A stretch of 64,000 bases of DNA, taken from positions 3,668,001-3,732,000 of the forward strand of contig NZ_JHZZ01000001.1 in assembly GCF_000687935.1 (NCBI RefSeq), written 5' to 3'. A program made the translations under genes and the position numbers. Numbering within the stretch: the first letter of the stretch is position 1; each line of letters opens with the position of its first letter. The notes below the pieces were generated by a model. The model worked only from the letters and a program-made list of their open reading frames with translations, ran no database searches and was not told where the DNA came from. Origin of the DNA: Polaribacter sp. Hel_I_88. GTDB lineage: Bacteria; Bacteroidota; Bacteroidia; Flavobacteriales; Flavobacteriaceae. Below are positions 35,381 through 46,000 of this stretch, one piece after another.

Positions 35381-36094
35381 ATGAAAAACATCTTCCTTCT
35401 ATTTCTTATTTTTATTTCAACTTCTTGCATTTCATCCCAAGAAAAAAAACAACAAACAGCAACATATACTTTTAAAAAAGGGGATTACAATGGCATTGGG
35501 AAATGGTATTTAGGCAGAGAAATTGCTTATGTAATGGGCTATGAAGGTATTAATTGGTTGGAACGTTCTACTCGTGAAAAAGAGGAAGAAACGTCTAAAT
35601 TGATTAAAAATATGGCAATAAAGACCACTGATGTTATTGCAGATATTGGTGCAGGTTCTGGCTATCACGTTTTTAAAATGGCACCAATTGCAAACAAAGG
35701 TAAAATATATGCTGTAGATATTCAACCAGAGATGCTAAATGCAATTTTAACCAATACTTATTTTGAGACTTATAAAAATGTTGAGTTGGTTCAAGGTGAT
35801 GAGCAATCTGTAAACCTACCAGAAAATACCTTTGATAAAGTTTTAATGGTTGATGTGTATCACGAATTTAATTTCCCCAAAGAAATGATTTTATCTATCA
35901 AAAAATCTTTAAAGAAAAACGGAAAAATTTATTTAATAGAATACAGAATGGAAGATGAAACAGTGCCCATAAAAACAATTCATAAAATGAGCGAAAAACA
36001 AGCTGTAAAAGAACTAAAAGCTGCTGGTTTTAAACTTGAAAAAAATATGGATAATTTGCCTTGGCAACATTGTATGGTTTTTGTTAAAATTTAA
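35381..36094 (+). CDS. SAM-dependent methyltransferase with lipoprotein signal
   Basis: A 237-residue protein. Residues 1-16 end in the lipobox-like STSC, predicting lipidation. The rest is a class I methyltransferase: motif I VIADIGAGSGYHVF (about 85-98), acidic motif II YAVDIQPEML, motif IV VLMVDVYHEF and post-motif VYHEFNFPKEMILSIKKSLKKNGKIYLIEY. The combination is odd because SAM is cytoplasmic. Similar predicted-exported methyltransferases are known from Bacteroidota and other Gram-negatives; their substrate is unclear. Confidence 0.78.
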   Translation: MKNIFLLFLIFISTSCISSQEKKQQTATYTFKKGDYNGIGKWYLGREIAYVMGYEGINWLERSTREKEEETSKLIKNMAIKTTDVIADIGAGSGYHVFKMAPIANKGKIYAVDIQPEMLNAILTNTYFETYKNVELVQGDEQSVNLPENTFDKVLMVDVYHEFNFPKEMILSIKKSLKKNGKIYLIEYRMEDETVPIKTIHKMSEKQAVKELKAAGFKLEKNMDNLPWQHCMVFVKI

Positions 36095-36107
36095 GTCTTA
36101 AAACTAC

Positions 36108-37304
36108 CTAAACATCCAAATTATTATTTACAATTTCTTTTACTTTTCGATTTAAATATCTTAAAGAATTATAACTTGTATGCTCTAAAATAATTACAAT
36201 TACATCATCATTTATGTAATTTGTTAAAGCTGTACTAAAACCATTCCATTTGCCATAATGATAAACGTAATCTTCCTTTAGCTTATCCATTCTAAAACCA
36301 AAACCATAAGGCACTTTTCGTCCGTAAATAGTTTTTCCTGGAGTGTACATTAATGCTATAGATTCCTTATTAAGAAATTCGCCCGAATTTAAAGCCACAG
36401 TCCACTTGTATAAATCTTCGGCATTCGAGTATACATTTTTATCCCCAACAATAGCATCATTTACAGTGTTACCAATTTTTATGTGTTTCCAACCTCTGTA
36501 AAGTCGATAACCTATTAACTGATTTCTTCTTACAGTATCATTTTGATAACTGTAAACAAAAGAGTTTTGCATATCTAAAGGCTCAAAAATATTTTTGTGG
36601 AGATATTCTCCAAAAGATACCCCAGATACTTTTTCTACAATAGAAGCCAATACAAAATAACCCGTATTTGAATAATCGAAATTACGACCTGGCTTAAAAA
36701 ATCGTTGTGCTTTAGAGAATGGTAAAATCTTCATCAAATCAGCATTTGAAGGCGCATTTTTTTCTTTCCATTCGTGTTCTGCTACCCAAAAATATTTTGG
36801 TAAACCTGAAGTATGATTCAATAAGTTTGCGATTGTAATGTTTTTATACGGAAAGTCAGGCAAATAAACATTTATTGTATCCGCAAGTTTAATTTTATGC
36901 TGTTCTTTTAACTGCATAATTGCAGCTGCTGTAAATTGTTTACTTACAGAAGCCAGTTGAAATATCGACTCATTTTTAAGTGGTATTTTTTTTCTAAAAT
37001 CTGCAAAGCCAACTTGATTGGAATACACAATTTTACCTTTTTTTGCAACTAAAACAGCACCATGAAAATCGTGCCTTTTATTAATTCTTTTTAACAAAGA
37101 ATCTAATTTAGAATTTACTTTTTTTACAACCGTTTCTGGAAAATATTCTAAAGAAATTGGTAGAATACTTTCTTCTTCCGCTATTGGTTTTTCTGGTTGT
37201 GGCTGTTCTTCTATTTCAGCATTAAAACTGATAAACGCAAAAAAGAGCGTGCTAAAAACTACTAAAGTTAAAAGTATTATTTTTTTTCGGGAATTAATCA
37301 TCAC
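36108..37304 (-). CDS. Serine hydrolase, class C beta-lactamase-like
   Basis: The 398-residue protein has an N-terminal membrane or signal segment (IILLTLVVFSTLFFAFISF), the SxxK motif ASVSKQF (Ser119, Lys122), the YxN motif in FDYSNTGYFVLASI and a C-terminal HYGKWNGFS replacing KTG. It belongs to the Pfam Beta-lactamase family, whose members include esterases, D-aminopeptidases and peptidoglycan carboxypeptidases; true beta-lactamase activity should not be assumed. It starts seven bases after the recG stop codon and is probably co-transcribed with it. Confidence 0.85.
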   Translation of the reverse strand: MMINSRKKIILLTLVVFSTLFFAFISFNAEIEEQPQPEKPIAEEESILPISLEYFPETVVKKVNSKLDSLLKRINKRHDFHGAVLVAKKGKIVYSNQVGFADFRKKIPLKNESIFQLASVSKQFTAAAIMQLKEQHKIKLADTINVYLPDFPYKNITIANLLNHTSGLPKYFWVAEHEWKEKNAPSNADLMKILPFSKAQRFFKPGRNFDYSNTGYFVLASIVEKVSGVSFGEYLHKNIFEPLDMQNSFVYSYQNDTVRRNQLIGYRLYRGWKHIKIGNTVNDAIVGDKNVYSNAEDLYKWTVALNSGEFLNKESIALMYTPGKTIYGRKVPYGFGFRMDKLKEDYVYHYGKWNGFSTALTNYINDDVIVIILEHTSYNSLRYLNRKVKEIVNNNLDV

Positions 37305-37311
37305 TGCAAAT

Positions 37312-39861
37312 TTAACTGATATTACTCCAAATTTTAGAAGATTTACTCATTTTAACAAAAGCTTTGTAAATTGGTTCGTTTTCTTTCTTTGATAAATTAG
37401 GATCTTCCTGCAAAACTTGAATAGCTGTATTTCTTGCAGCAGTTAAAATTTTAGAATCTTTTACAACATCCGCAATTTTTAAGTTTAAAACGCCACTTTG
37501 CTGTGTACCCATTAAGTTTCCTGGTCCACGTAATTTTAAATCTACTTCTGCAATTTTAAAACCATCAGTGGTTTCAACCATTGTTTTTAATCGTGTTTTT
37601 GCTTCCGCAGATAATTTAAAACTCGATAGTAAAATACAATAACTTTGGTCTGCTCCTCTACCAACTCTACCTCTTAATTGATGCAGTTGACTCAAGCCAA
37701 AACGCTCTGAACTCTCAATAATCATAACACTTGCATTCGGCACATTTACACCAACTTCAATAACAGTTGTTGCTACCATAATTTGAGTTTCGTGATTTAC
37801 AAAACGCTGCATTTCATGTTCTTTATCTGCAGGTTTCATTTTTCCATGCACAATACTTATTTGATATTTTGGTAAGGGAAATTCGCGAGAGATACTTTCA
37901 AATCCGTCCATTAAATCTTTGTAATCCATGCTTTCAGATTCCTGAATTAACGGATAAACGATGTAAACTTGTCTGCCTTTTGCTATTTCATCTTTCATAA
38001 ATTTAAAAACCGATAATCTGTTGCTATCAAATCTATGAACGGTTTTTACTTCTTTTCTTCCTGGAGGCAATTCGTCAATTACAGAAATATCTAAATCACC
38101 ATAAACAGACATTGCCAAAGTTCTAGGAATTGGGGTTGCAGTCATTACTAAAATGTGGGGAGGAAGAATGGCCCCTCCAACCTCCCCAGAAGGGAGGCTT
38201 TTATCACTGATGTCTTTTAATTGTTGTGTTATCTTTATTATTGTGTTTTCTATATTTCCTATTACTTCTTCATTTGTAAATCTAATTACTTTGAAACCTA
38301 ATTCTTGTAGAATTTTTGTTCTTAAATCATCTGCTTCTTGCTGTTCTTTTGTATTGTGATATTTGCCATCAACTTCAATTATTAAGTTTTTTTCGATACA
38401 AATAAAATCAACAATAAACTCATCAATAATATGTTGTCTTCTGAATTTAACATCTAACTTTTTCGTCTTTATTTGTTCCCAAAGAATTTGTTCAGCCTCT
38501 TTAGTTTTGTTTTTACGTTCCAATTGCAATTCCTTCATCAATTTATACACTGATGGACGAGAAGTCATATATTTTTTACGCAAAGTTTGGGCTCCTTCCC
38601 TTTGGGAAGGTTGGGATGGGCCTCCTTTTTTCCAAAGCTTTGCTCTTTGAGCTACTCCAAACCTATGTTGTTCATCGATTATAGCAATTCCCAAATTTTT
38701 GAATTTTACTTTATCTTCTAACAAGGCATGTGTACCTATTAAAATGTGTAAAGTTCCATCTTCTAAGTTAGCATGAATTTCTTTTCGTTTTTTAGTTCTT
38801 ACAGAGCCTGTTAAAATATCAACTTTAATATCCATTCCTTGCAATAGTTCTGAAACAGCAATATAATGTTGATTTGCCAAAATTTCTGTAGGAGCCATTA
38901 TTGCAGCTTGAAAACCATTGTCAATTGCCAACAACATCGATAATAAAGCCACAATTGTTTTTCCTGAGCCAACATCACCTTGCAAAAGTCGATTCATATG
39001 CGCTCCTGAAGCTACATCTTTTCTAATTTCTTTTAAAACTCTTTTTTGTGCATTGGTTAAATCGAAAGGTAACTTCTCACTATAAAACTCATTAAATATA
39101 GGACCAACATTTTCAAATACAAATCCTTTTATTTTTGTTTTGTTGATGAGTTTTTTTCGTAATAATTGCAATTGAATAAAAAATAATTCTTCGAACTTTA
39201 AGCGATTTTGCGCCTTCGCTAAACTTTCTTGACTTTTAGGAAAATGAACATTTACATAAGCGTCTCTTTTTGGCATCAACTTAAAATCATCAATAATTTC
39301 TTTTGATAAAGTTTCTTGAAGTGAATCGTAGATTTGTTGAAGTAATTTCTGAATATAGTTACGAATCAATTTATTTGATACACCTGCATTTGTTAATTTT
39401 TCTGTGGATGGATATACAGGTTGCATTTTAGATTGCAACTTTTTTTTGTATTCTGTAACCAGCTCCATTTCTGGATGTGGAATACTAAAAGATCCATTAT
39501 AATGATTCAGTTTTCCGTAAACCACATAAGGTTCATTTACTTTTAAAGAATCTTTGATCCATTTTTGCCCTCGAAACCAAACCAATTCCATGGTTCCTGT
39601 TGCATCTTGAAAAGTAGCTACTAACCTGCTACCTCTTTTTTGTGCCACCGATTTTACATGGGTTATTTTACCTACAATTTGTACTTCAGAAGAATTGGGT
39701 TGTAAATCTTTAATGGCATAAAATTGAGTTTTATCAATATATCTAAAAGGAAAAAAATTAAGCAAATCATTACACGTTTTTATACCTAATTCTGTATAAA
39801 AAAGTGCAGCTCTTTGCGAACTTATTCCAGAAATATATGTAATGGGTCTGTTTAAAATCAA
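37312..39861 (-). CDS. recG: RecG DNA helicase with in-frame DUF559 nuclease insertion
   Basis: The 849-residue protein is RecG, which remodels stalled replication forks and Holliday junctions: an OB-fold wedge domain (about 55-150), helicase motif I LLQGDVGSGKT, motif II DEQHRFG, motif III MTATPIPRTLA, and motif VI SQLHQLRGRVGRG. RecG is normally about 700 residues. The extra length is one block, residues about 413-566, between LWKK and PPHILVMTATP, encoding a DUF559 domain with FIVDFICIEKNLIIEVDGKYH. Removing it leaves about 695 residues, the normal size. The frame is open throughout, so a fused product is predicted. Confidence 0.93.
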   Translation of the reverse strand: MILNRPITYISGISSQRAALFYTELGIKTCNDLLNFFPFRYIDKTQFYAIKDLQPNSSEVQIVGKITHVKSVAQKRGSRLVATFQDATGTMELVWFRGQKWIKDSLKVNEPYVVYGKLNHYNGSFSIPHPEMELVTEYKKKLQSKMQPVYPSTEKLTNAGVSNKLIRNYIQKLLQQIYDSLQETLSKEIIDDFKLMPKRDAYVNVHFPKSQESLAKAQNRLKFEELFFIQLQLLRKKLINKTKIKGFVFENVGPIFNEFYSEKLPFDLTNAQKRVLKEIRKDVASGAHMNRLLQGDVGSGKTIVALLSMLLAIDNGFQAAIMAPTEILANQHYIAVSELLQGMDIKVDILTGSVRTKKRKEIHANLEDGTLHILIGTHALLEDKVKFKNLGIAIIDEQHRFGVAQRAKLWKKGGPSQPSQREGAQTLRKKYMTSRPSVYKLMKELQLERKNKTKEAEQILWEQIKTKKLDVKFRRQHIIDEFIVDFICIEKNLIIEVDGKYHNTKEQQEADDLRTKILQELGFKVIRFTNEEVIGNIENTIIKITQQLKDISDKSLPSGEVGGAILPPHILVMTATPIPRTLAMSVYGDLDISVIDELPPGRKEVKTVHRFDSNRLSVFKFMKDEIAKGRQVYIVYPLIQESESMDYKDLMDGFESISREFPLPKYQISIVHGKMKPADKEHEMQRFVNHETQIMVATTVIEVGVNVPNASVMIIESSERFGLSQLHQLRGRVGRGADQSYCILLSSFKLSAEAKTRLKTMVETTDGFKIAEVDLKLRGPGNLMGTQQSGVLNLKIADVVKDSKILTAARNTAIQVLQEDPNLSKKENEPIYKAFVKMSKSSKIWSNIS
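38170..38202. repeat. Inverted edge repeat of the recG insertion, left copy
   Basis: GGCCCCTCCAACCTCCCC then AGAAGGGAGGCTTTT, containing a CCTCCC/GGGAGG palindrome. In reverse complement it resembles the right copy at 38591. It encodes part of SLPSGEVGGA in the fused protein. Confidence 0.7.
38591..38622. repeat. Inverted edge repeat of the recG insertion, right copy
   Basis: GCTCCTTCCCTTTGGGAAGG followed by TTGGGATGGGCC. Thirty bases match the solo copy at 28585-28614 with one difference. It encodes GPSQPSQREGA in the fused protein. Confidence 0.8.
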
Positions 39862-39928
39862 TTTTAAAAATTATAAAGAACGAAAATACATAAATCCTTA
39901 TAAATTTTGATTTCTAAAATAGTTAAAA

Positions 39929-39962
39929 CAAAAAAAGAGAGCCGATTTACATCAGCTCTCTT
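39929..39962 (-). terminator. Terminator of the giant surface protein gene
   Basis: On the minus strand the arms AGAGAGC and GCTCTCT enclose a 12-base loop and are followed by seven T. It lies about 60 bases after the stop codon at 40021. Confidence 0.75.
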
Positions 39963-40020
39963 GGGATCAATAGTTCTAATTAATACCCCTAAAAATTATT
40001 TAAACTATTGATGTACTTTC

Positions 40021-43000
40021 CTATCTAAATAGAACTTTTGTGGTTCCATAGTTAGTCTCTGGGCTTGTTACATTTAATAACATGACTCCAGTTTTTACTT
40101 TAAAGTTAAACTCTAACTCGTTTTTACCTGCGTTTAACGTCGCTTTTTGACTGTAGATAATCTTACCAGTAATATCTGATAAAGTTACTGTAGCTTCTGT
40201 AGCTGTTTCACTGAATAATAACAAGTTTACATTTCCTTGAGATGGGTTTGGATAAGCCATAAACTCATTGTTAAACTTCTCTATCTTGTTTACAATCTGC
40301 CCTTCTACTGCTGTTTTTGCAAAACGAACATCTGAGATCTTTAAATCTAATTCTGTTGTGTTTGCTTCTACTGGTAAAAACGTAAACGTTAGCGTTGTTA
40401 AATCTTCTGCTGTTAATTTATCTTGCGTTGCACTTGATGCAAAGATATCAAAAGGAACATAATATGTTTGCTCTTCTTCAGAAAAATCTACCATAACTCT
40501 ATACTGTGCTTTCCAATCTTGTACAGATGATTTGATTAAACCTAATTCCATCAATCCTGATCCTTTTGCTGTAAAAGCTACATAGTTATACTCAGAGTAA
40601 TCTGCTGAAATAGTTCCAGGTAATAATGATTTATATACGGTTAAGTAATCATAATCACTTGTTGCTTGTACTTCAACATCTCTGTTAATAGCATATTCAT
40701 CATCTTTATACTCTCTATCAAAATTATTCCATACAAAGTAGTTTTTAATTTCTGTATAACGCTTATCAAAGTCTAAGCCCCAGTTTCCATCTGCATGATA
40801 AAAAGCATCTTCTACTTCATTTTCTACTTTTACCAATCCATCATATTCATAGCCATCTGCGATATCTAATCGTAAACTTTGTTGAATCTCTGTGCTTAAA
40901 GTATTATTTCTGTATTTGATATTGTTTGCTGTTTCAGAATACAATTCTACCATAGATACTTCTGCAGTTTGTCCTTCTTCTGTACTTCTTAACATTACTA
41001 CTAATTCAGCTTTATCTCTATAGATTTTAGAAGCGTACGTTTCTGGAACTTTCTGAATTTCTGTTTGATTCACAGGAATAAAAGAATTTAAATTCTCTAA
41101 AATATCCGCTACTAACTTTTGAGTATCTGCCGGCTTTGTAGACCATACTTGGAAGTTATAAACATCGTTAAACTTGGTATAGTCATTAACATACCAGTTT
41201 GTTTGAATCGTATAGTTTGTATCGTTATTGTTTTTGGCTGTTGCAAAAGAAATTGCATATTCTACAACTCCATTTCTTTGTTTAATTCCTTGCATTAAGA
41301 AATTATAGCCATTTACTTGTACAGTCTGAATATTTAAAATTTCTGCTCCTCTTAAACGATCACAAGATGCTTTGGTATGGTTGTAAACCTTATCTGAAGT
41401 TTTAATACCTAAAACAACTCCTTTTGTTTCGCCATCTAAAGAGAAATCTACTGCTAACACTTCATCTGCTGTGGTGATATCTAAAATATCTGTTGGTGAT
41501 GTTATATTGGCTACATTTCCTGGAACTAGTTCTGCTGGAAACATATCTAACATTGTTTGTCCTTTTCCTTGATAAGGTTGTACAGACTTCATTTTAGATT
41601 TGTTATACAAGTTAGCTGCTGATTTTACAAATTCTGTTGGTACTGAATTTTTCTTTCTACCTACATACAACTTCGTTAAAGCATCTCCTAAAGATTCTGA
41701 CTCGATTCCTCCATCATTTCCTGTATTTACCCCTACTGAAGAAATACCATAACCAAAATCTTGATTTAAATTATTCATACCAGTTGGTAAAGAAATTGTA
41801 CTTGTATTTGGTGTACCAACGCCATCTGCATCAAATATTGGAATTAAATCCGCTATTGTTTTTCCTGATGGAATCCCTGAAGTTACAGTACTTAAATCCA
41901 CTGTAATTGTATAAACTCCTACTGGTAAATCATCAAATAAATAATTTCCATTTGCATCTGTAGTCGTTGTTACATCATCTGCTGGGTTTCCTGGTGTTCC
42001 TGGATCTAAAGTTACTGTTGCTCCTCCTAATCCGTTTTCCCCTGCATCTTTAATTCCATCTCCATCTGTATCAAACCAAACTGTATCACCAATACTTCCT
42101 AAAACTCTACCTCTATATCCAAAGTCTTGATCTAAATTATTTTCTCCAGATACTAACGTTAAATTACTTGTATTTGAAGTTCCAACTCCATCTGCATCAT
42201 AAGTTTGCACTAAATCTGCTGGGGTAACACCTGCTGGAATTCCTGCAGTTACTGTACTTACATCTACAGTTATTGTATAGTTACCTGCTGTTAAATTATC
42301 GAATAAATACGTTCCATCTGGTGCAGTTATTTGGATGCTATCATCTGCTGGGTTTCCTGGGGTACCTGGGTCTAATGTTACTGTTACTCCTGGTAAACCA
42401 TTTTCACCTATATCTTGCATTCCATTTCCATTTGTATCATACCAAACAGTATCTCCAATTGAACCTGGTGCATAATAGCTAAAGTCTTGGTCTAAATTAT
42501 TTTCTCCTGATGCCAAAGTTACATCACTTGTACTTGGTGTACCAACTCCATCTGCATCGTAAGTTTGTTCTAAATCTGCAACTAATACACCTGCTGGCAA
42601 ACCTCCTGTTACAGTGCTTATGTCTACAGTTACTGTATAGTTTCCAAGTAATAAATCATCAAACAAATAATTACCATTTACATCTGTGGTAGTTGTTATA
42701 TCATCTGCAGGATTTCCTGGAGTTCCTGGATCTAATGTTACTGTTGCTCCCTCTAAACCAGCTTCTCCTGGGTCTTGAACGCCATCTTTATCAGTATCGT
42801 AAAATACTGTATCTCCAATACTTGCTGGTGCATAATAACTAAAGTCTTGAGCTAAATTATCTTCGCCTGAAGCTAATATTACATCACTTGTGTTTGCTGT
42901 TCCAACTCCATCTGCATCGTAAGTTTGTTCCAAATCTGTAACAGTAACGCCTGCTGGCAATCCATTTGTTACTGTATTTATATTTACTGTTACTGTGTAA

Positions 43001-46000
43001 TTTCCAGCTGTTAAATTATCGAATAAATAATTACCATTAGCATCTGTTATTATTGTTATATCATCTGCAGGATCTGCTGGAGTTCCTGGATCTAATGTTA
43101 CAGTTGCTCCTTCTAATCCATCTTCACCTGCATCTTGCACACCATCTTTGTCTGCATCGTAAAATACAGTATCTCCTATTGAACCTGATGCATAATAACT
43201 AAAATCTTGGTCTAAATTGTCTTCACCAGCTGCAATAGTTACGTCACTTGTATTTGCTGTTGCAATTCCGTCAGCGTCAAAAGTTTGTGATAAATCTGCG
43301 ACTGTTACACCTACTGGTAAACCTCCTGTTACTGTAGAAACATCTACTGTTACTGTATAATTTCCTGCTGATAAAAAGTTGAACAAATAATTTCCGTTAA
43401 CATCTGTGGTGGTTGTAAAATCATCAGAGGCATCTCCTGGAGTTCCTGGATCTAATGTTACTGTTGCTCCTTCTAAGCCATCTTCGTTTATGTCCTGAAC
43501 ACCATCTTTATCAACATCGTAAAACACAGTATCACCTATGGAACCTGTTAAAGGAAGTGGTGTTGATGTTGGAGTATCCTCATCTGGAGTATCATCACTA
43601 TCTGTTCCATCAGGGTCAATACCATCTGTTGAACTATCTGTAGTTTCATTACCTGAAGGTGATGTTCCTTTTGCTGTAGCAGTATTATCTACATTCGTTA
43701 TAGCACCAGGAGTAACTGTAAAACTAATTTTTACATTACCAGAAGCTCCAATAGCTAAAGATTGACTTGCAGATAAAATATTACTTACTGCAGTTCCATT
43801 CCAACTACTATTAGCAGTTAGAGAGCCATCTGTTGCAGAAAATCCTGTTGGATTTAACCCTGCAAATTGAGTAACGATATCATCAAAAATTTGGATGTTA
43901 TTTAAGACATCGTCCCCAAAATTTTCTACTGTTAATAAATAGGTTACTGTATAAGTTCCATCATTATTATTCGTAATTGTATCTACATTTTTTGCTAATC
44001 CTATAGATGGATTTTCTAGCGTTAATGTTGCTGAACTGATTTCTTCTAAACAAACTTTGTCTAAATGTGTTAGTTTTACAAAATATGTATTACCATTTAA
44101 TCCATTTGTAGGATTTATAGTTAAGGAAGCTGTATCAGTGCCAGAATATACTCCTGAATCATTTAAAATTGCACCACCATTATTAGGATCACCTAAATAC
44201 CACTGATAAACTATTCTACTTGAAGCATTACCAGTTGAATCATAAACAGGATTCCCATTTAAATAATTTGTAGCCATTTCTGCTGAACCTACAACCGTAA
44301 ATGTTGCAGAACCACCAGGTACTGAAACTACATTAGATGGAGGTGTTGTTATAGCCAATTGATGTGCAATTGTTTCTTTACCATCTGTGCCATTATAACC
44401 ACCTGAACCACCTGTAACTAAACCATCTGAATCGAAACCTGTACCATCTAATATACCATCGAAATTAGCATCTACTCCTCCAGATTCTTCAACATCTAAA
44501 CAACCATCACCATCAGAATCTAAATCTTGTGAATTTGGAATACCATCTCCATCTGTATCTAAACAAACTTGGTTACCAGATAAATCTACATTTAAAACTT
44601 TTGCGCCATCATTTGTACCTGAAGCTGGACCATTAGAAAAAACTGAAGCTGTTAAACCATTTCTTAATTCTAATAAATATAAAACTCCAGAACTATTATT
44701 GCCTAAATAAATTTTACCATCTAATGTGCTATAAACTGCGCCATAAACACCAGCAGCTAAATTGGCAACAGAACCTACTAAGCTTGTTTGTTTATTTAAA
44801 GTGTCAAATTTATATAAGTTTGTTGTATTATTTTCTATACCATAAAAATTACCATCAGCAGCATTGTAAGCTATATCTGATATATTTACACTAGCAGCAG
44901 CAAAACTACTAACTTGTGTTTTGTAAGTTGGTGAGTTAGGATCACCATCTATTACTTGTACAGTAGTTTGCGAATTAATTACATATTGCTTTCTAATAGG
45001 ATCAAAAGCTCCAGAAAATAATGAACTCGTAATTGGAAGCGTTTCTGTAATATTAAAAGTAACAGGATCTATTAAAACAATTTTATTTGTTGTTCTATTT
45101 ACAGCCCAAAACAAACCATCTGCTTCGTTAATTGCAACTGCATTTGCTTGAAATGTTAAGTTTTTATGAGGTGTAGCAACTCCAGTATTTAAATCTACTA
45201 GAAAAACTGTTGAAGGATTTCCTTGAAATAAATAACCTTTATCGGCATTTGGAAATGTAGAAACTGCGTTTCCACAACCTTCATCTTCATCTAAAATACC
45301 ATCATTATCGTCATCTAAATCACAAACATTATTTATGCCATCTGCATCTGGATCATTTGCAGTTACTACACCAACTGTTGCACCATCTGTACAAATATCA
45401 ACTGGGCCATACGCAAAATCTTGTTCTAAATTATCTTCTCCTAAAGCTAAACTTACGTTACTTGTATTTGCTGTTCCAACACCATCATCATCAAAGGTTT
45501 GAGTTAATGTAACTCCTGCTGGTACATTAGTAGCTGTAGAAGTATCTACAGTTATAGTATAGTTTCCTGCTGATAAATTATCAAAAAGATAATTTCCATT
45601 GGCATCTGTTGTTGTGGGTACATCATCAGAAGCATCTCCTGGAGTTCCTGGATCTAATGTTACTGTTGCTCCTGCTATTCCTCCTTCAGTTCCATCTTTT
45701 GTTCCATTTTTATTGATATCATACCAAACTAAATCACCAATACTACCTAAAGAAGGAGTTACAGTTAAAGTAGCAAAACTACTTTCTGATATACAAGTAT
45801 TTTTAGTATGAGTTAGAACTACATAATATTTATTTCCGTTTAAACCAGTAACATCTGAAATAGACAAGTTAGCAGTATTTGTATTTGAATAAACCCCAGT
45901 ATCTGTTAATAACGTTCCTCCATTATTTGGATCGCCTAAATACCATTTATAAATAATACTAGCATTTGCATTTCCTGCAGTAGTATATAGTGGTGTTCCA

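Larger units (their letters stand above)
38164..38625 (-). mobile_element. DUF559-encoding palindromic element inside recG
   Basis: This 462-base (154-codon) block is absent from ordinary RecG. It has inverted copies of a GC-rich repeat at its edges: GGCCCCTCCAACCTCCCC... at 38170-38202 and its inverted relative ending GGTTGGGATGGGCC at 38591-38622. Between them, on the minus strand, an ATG at 38566-38568 (Met432 of the fusion) starts a typical DUF559 domain, MTSRPSVYKLMKELQLERKN, with nuclease residues Asp, Glu-x-Asp and a following His. No intein splice residues are present. A solo copy of the edge repeat occurs at 28585. Confidence 0.7.

Noticed and set aside
36108-37304. Antibiotic resistance beta-lactamase
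   Set aside because: SxxK and YxN are shared by many esterases and peptidases of the family and the KTG motif is replaced by HYG; nothing indicates resistance.
38164-38625. Intein in recG
   Set aside because: The block has no N-terminal Cys/Ser splice residue and no His-Asn plus Cys/Ser/Thr at its end, and DUF559 is not an intein endonuclease family; it appears to remain in the protein.
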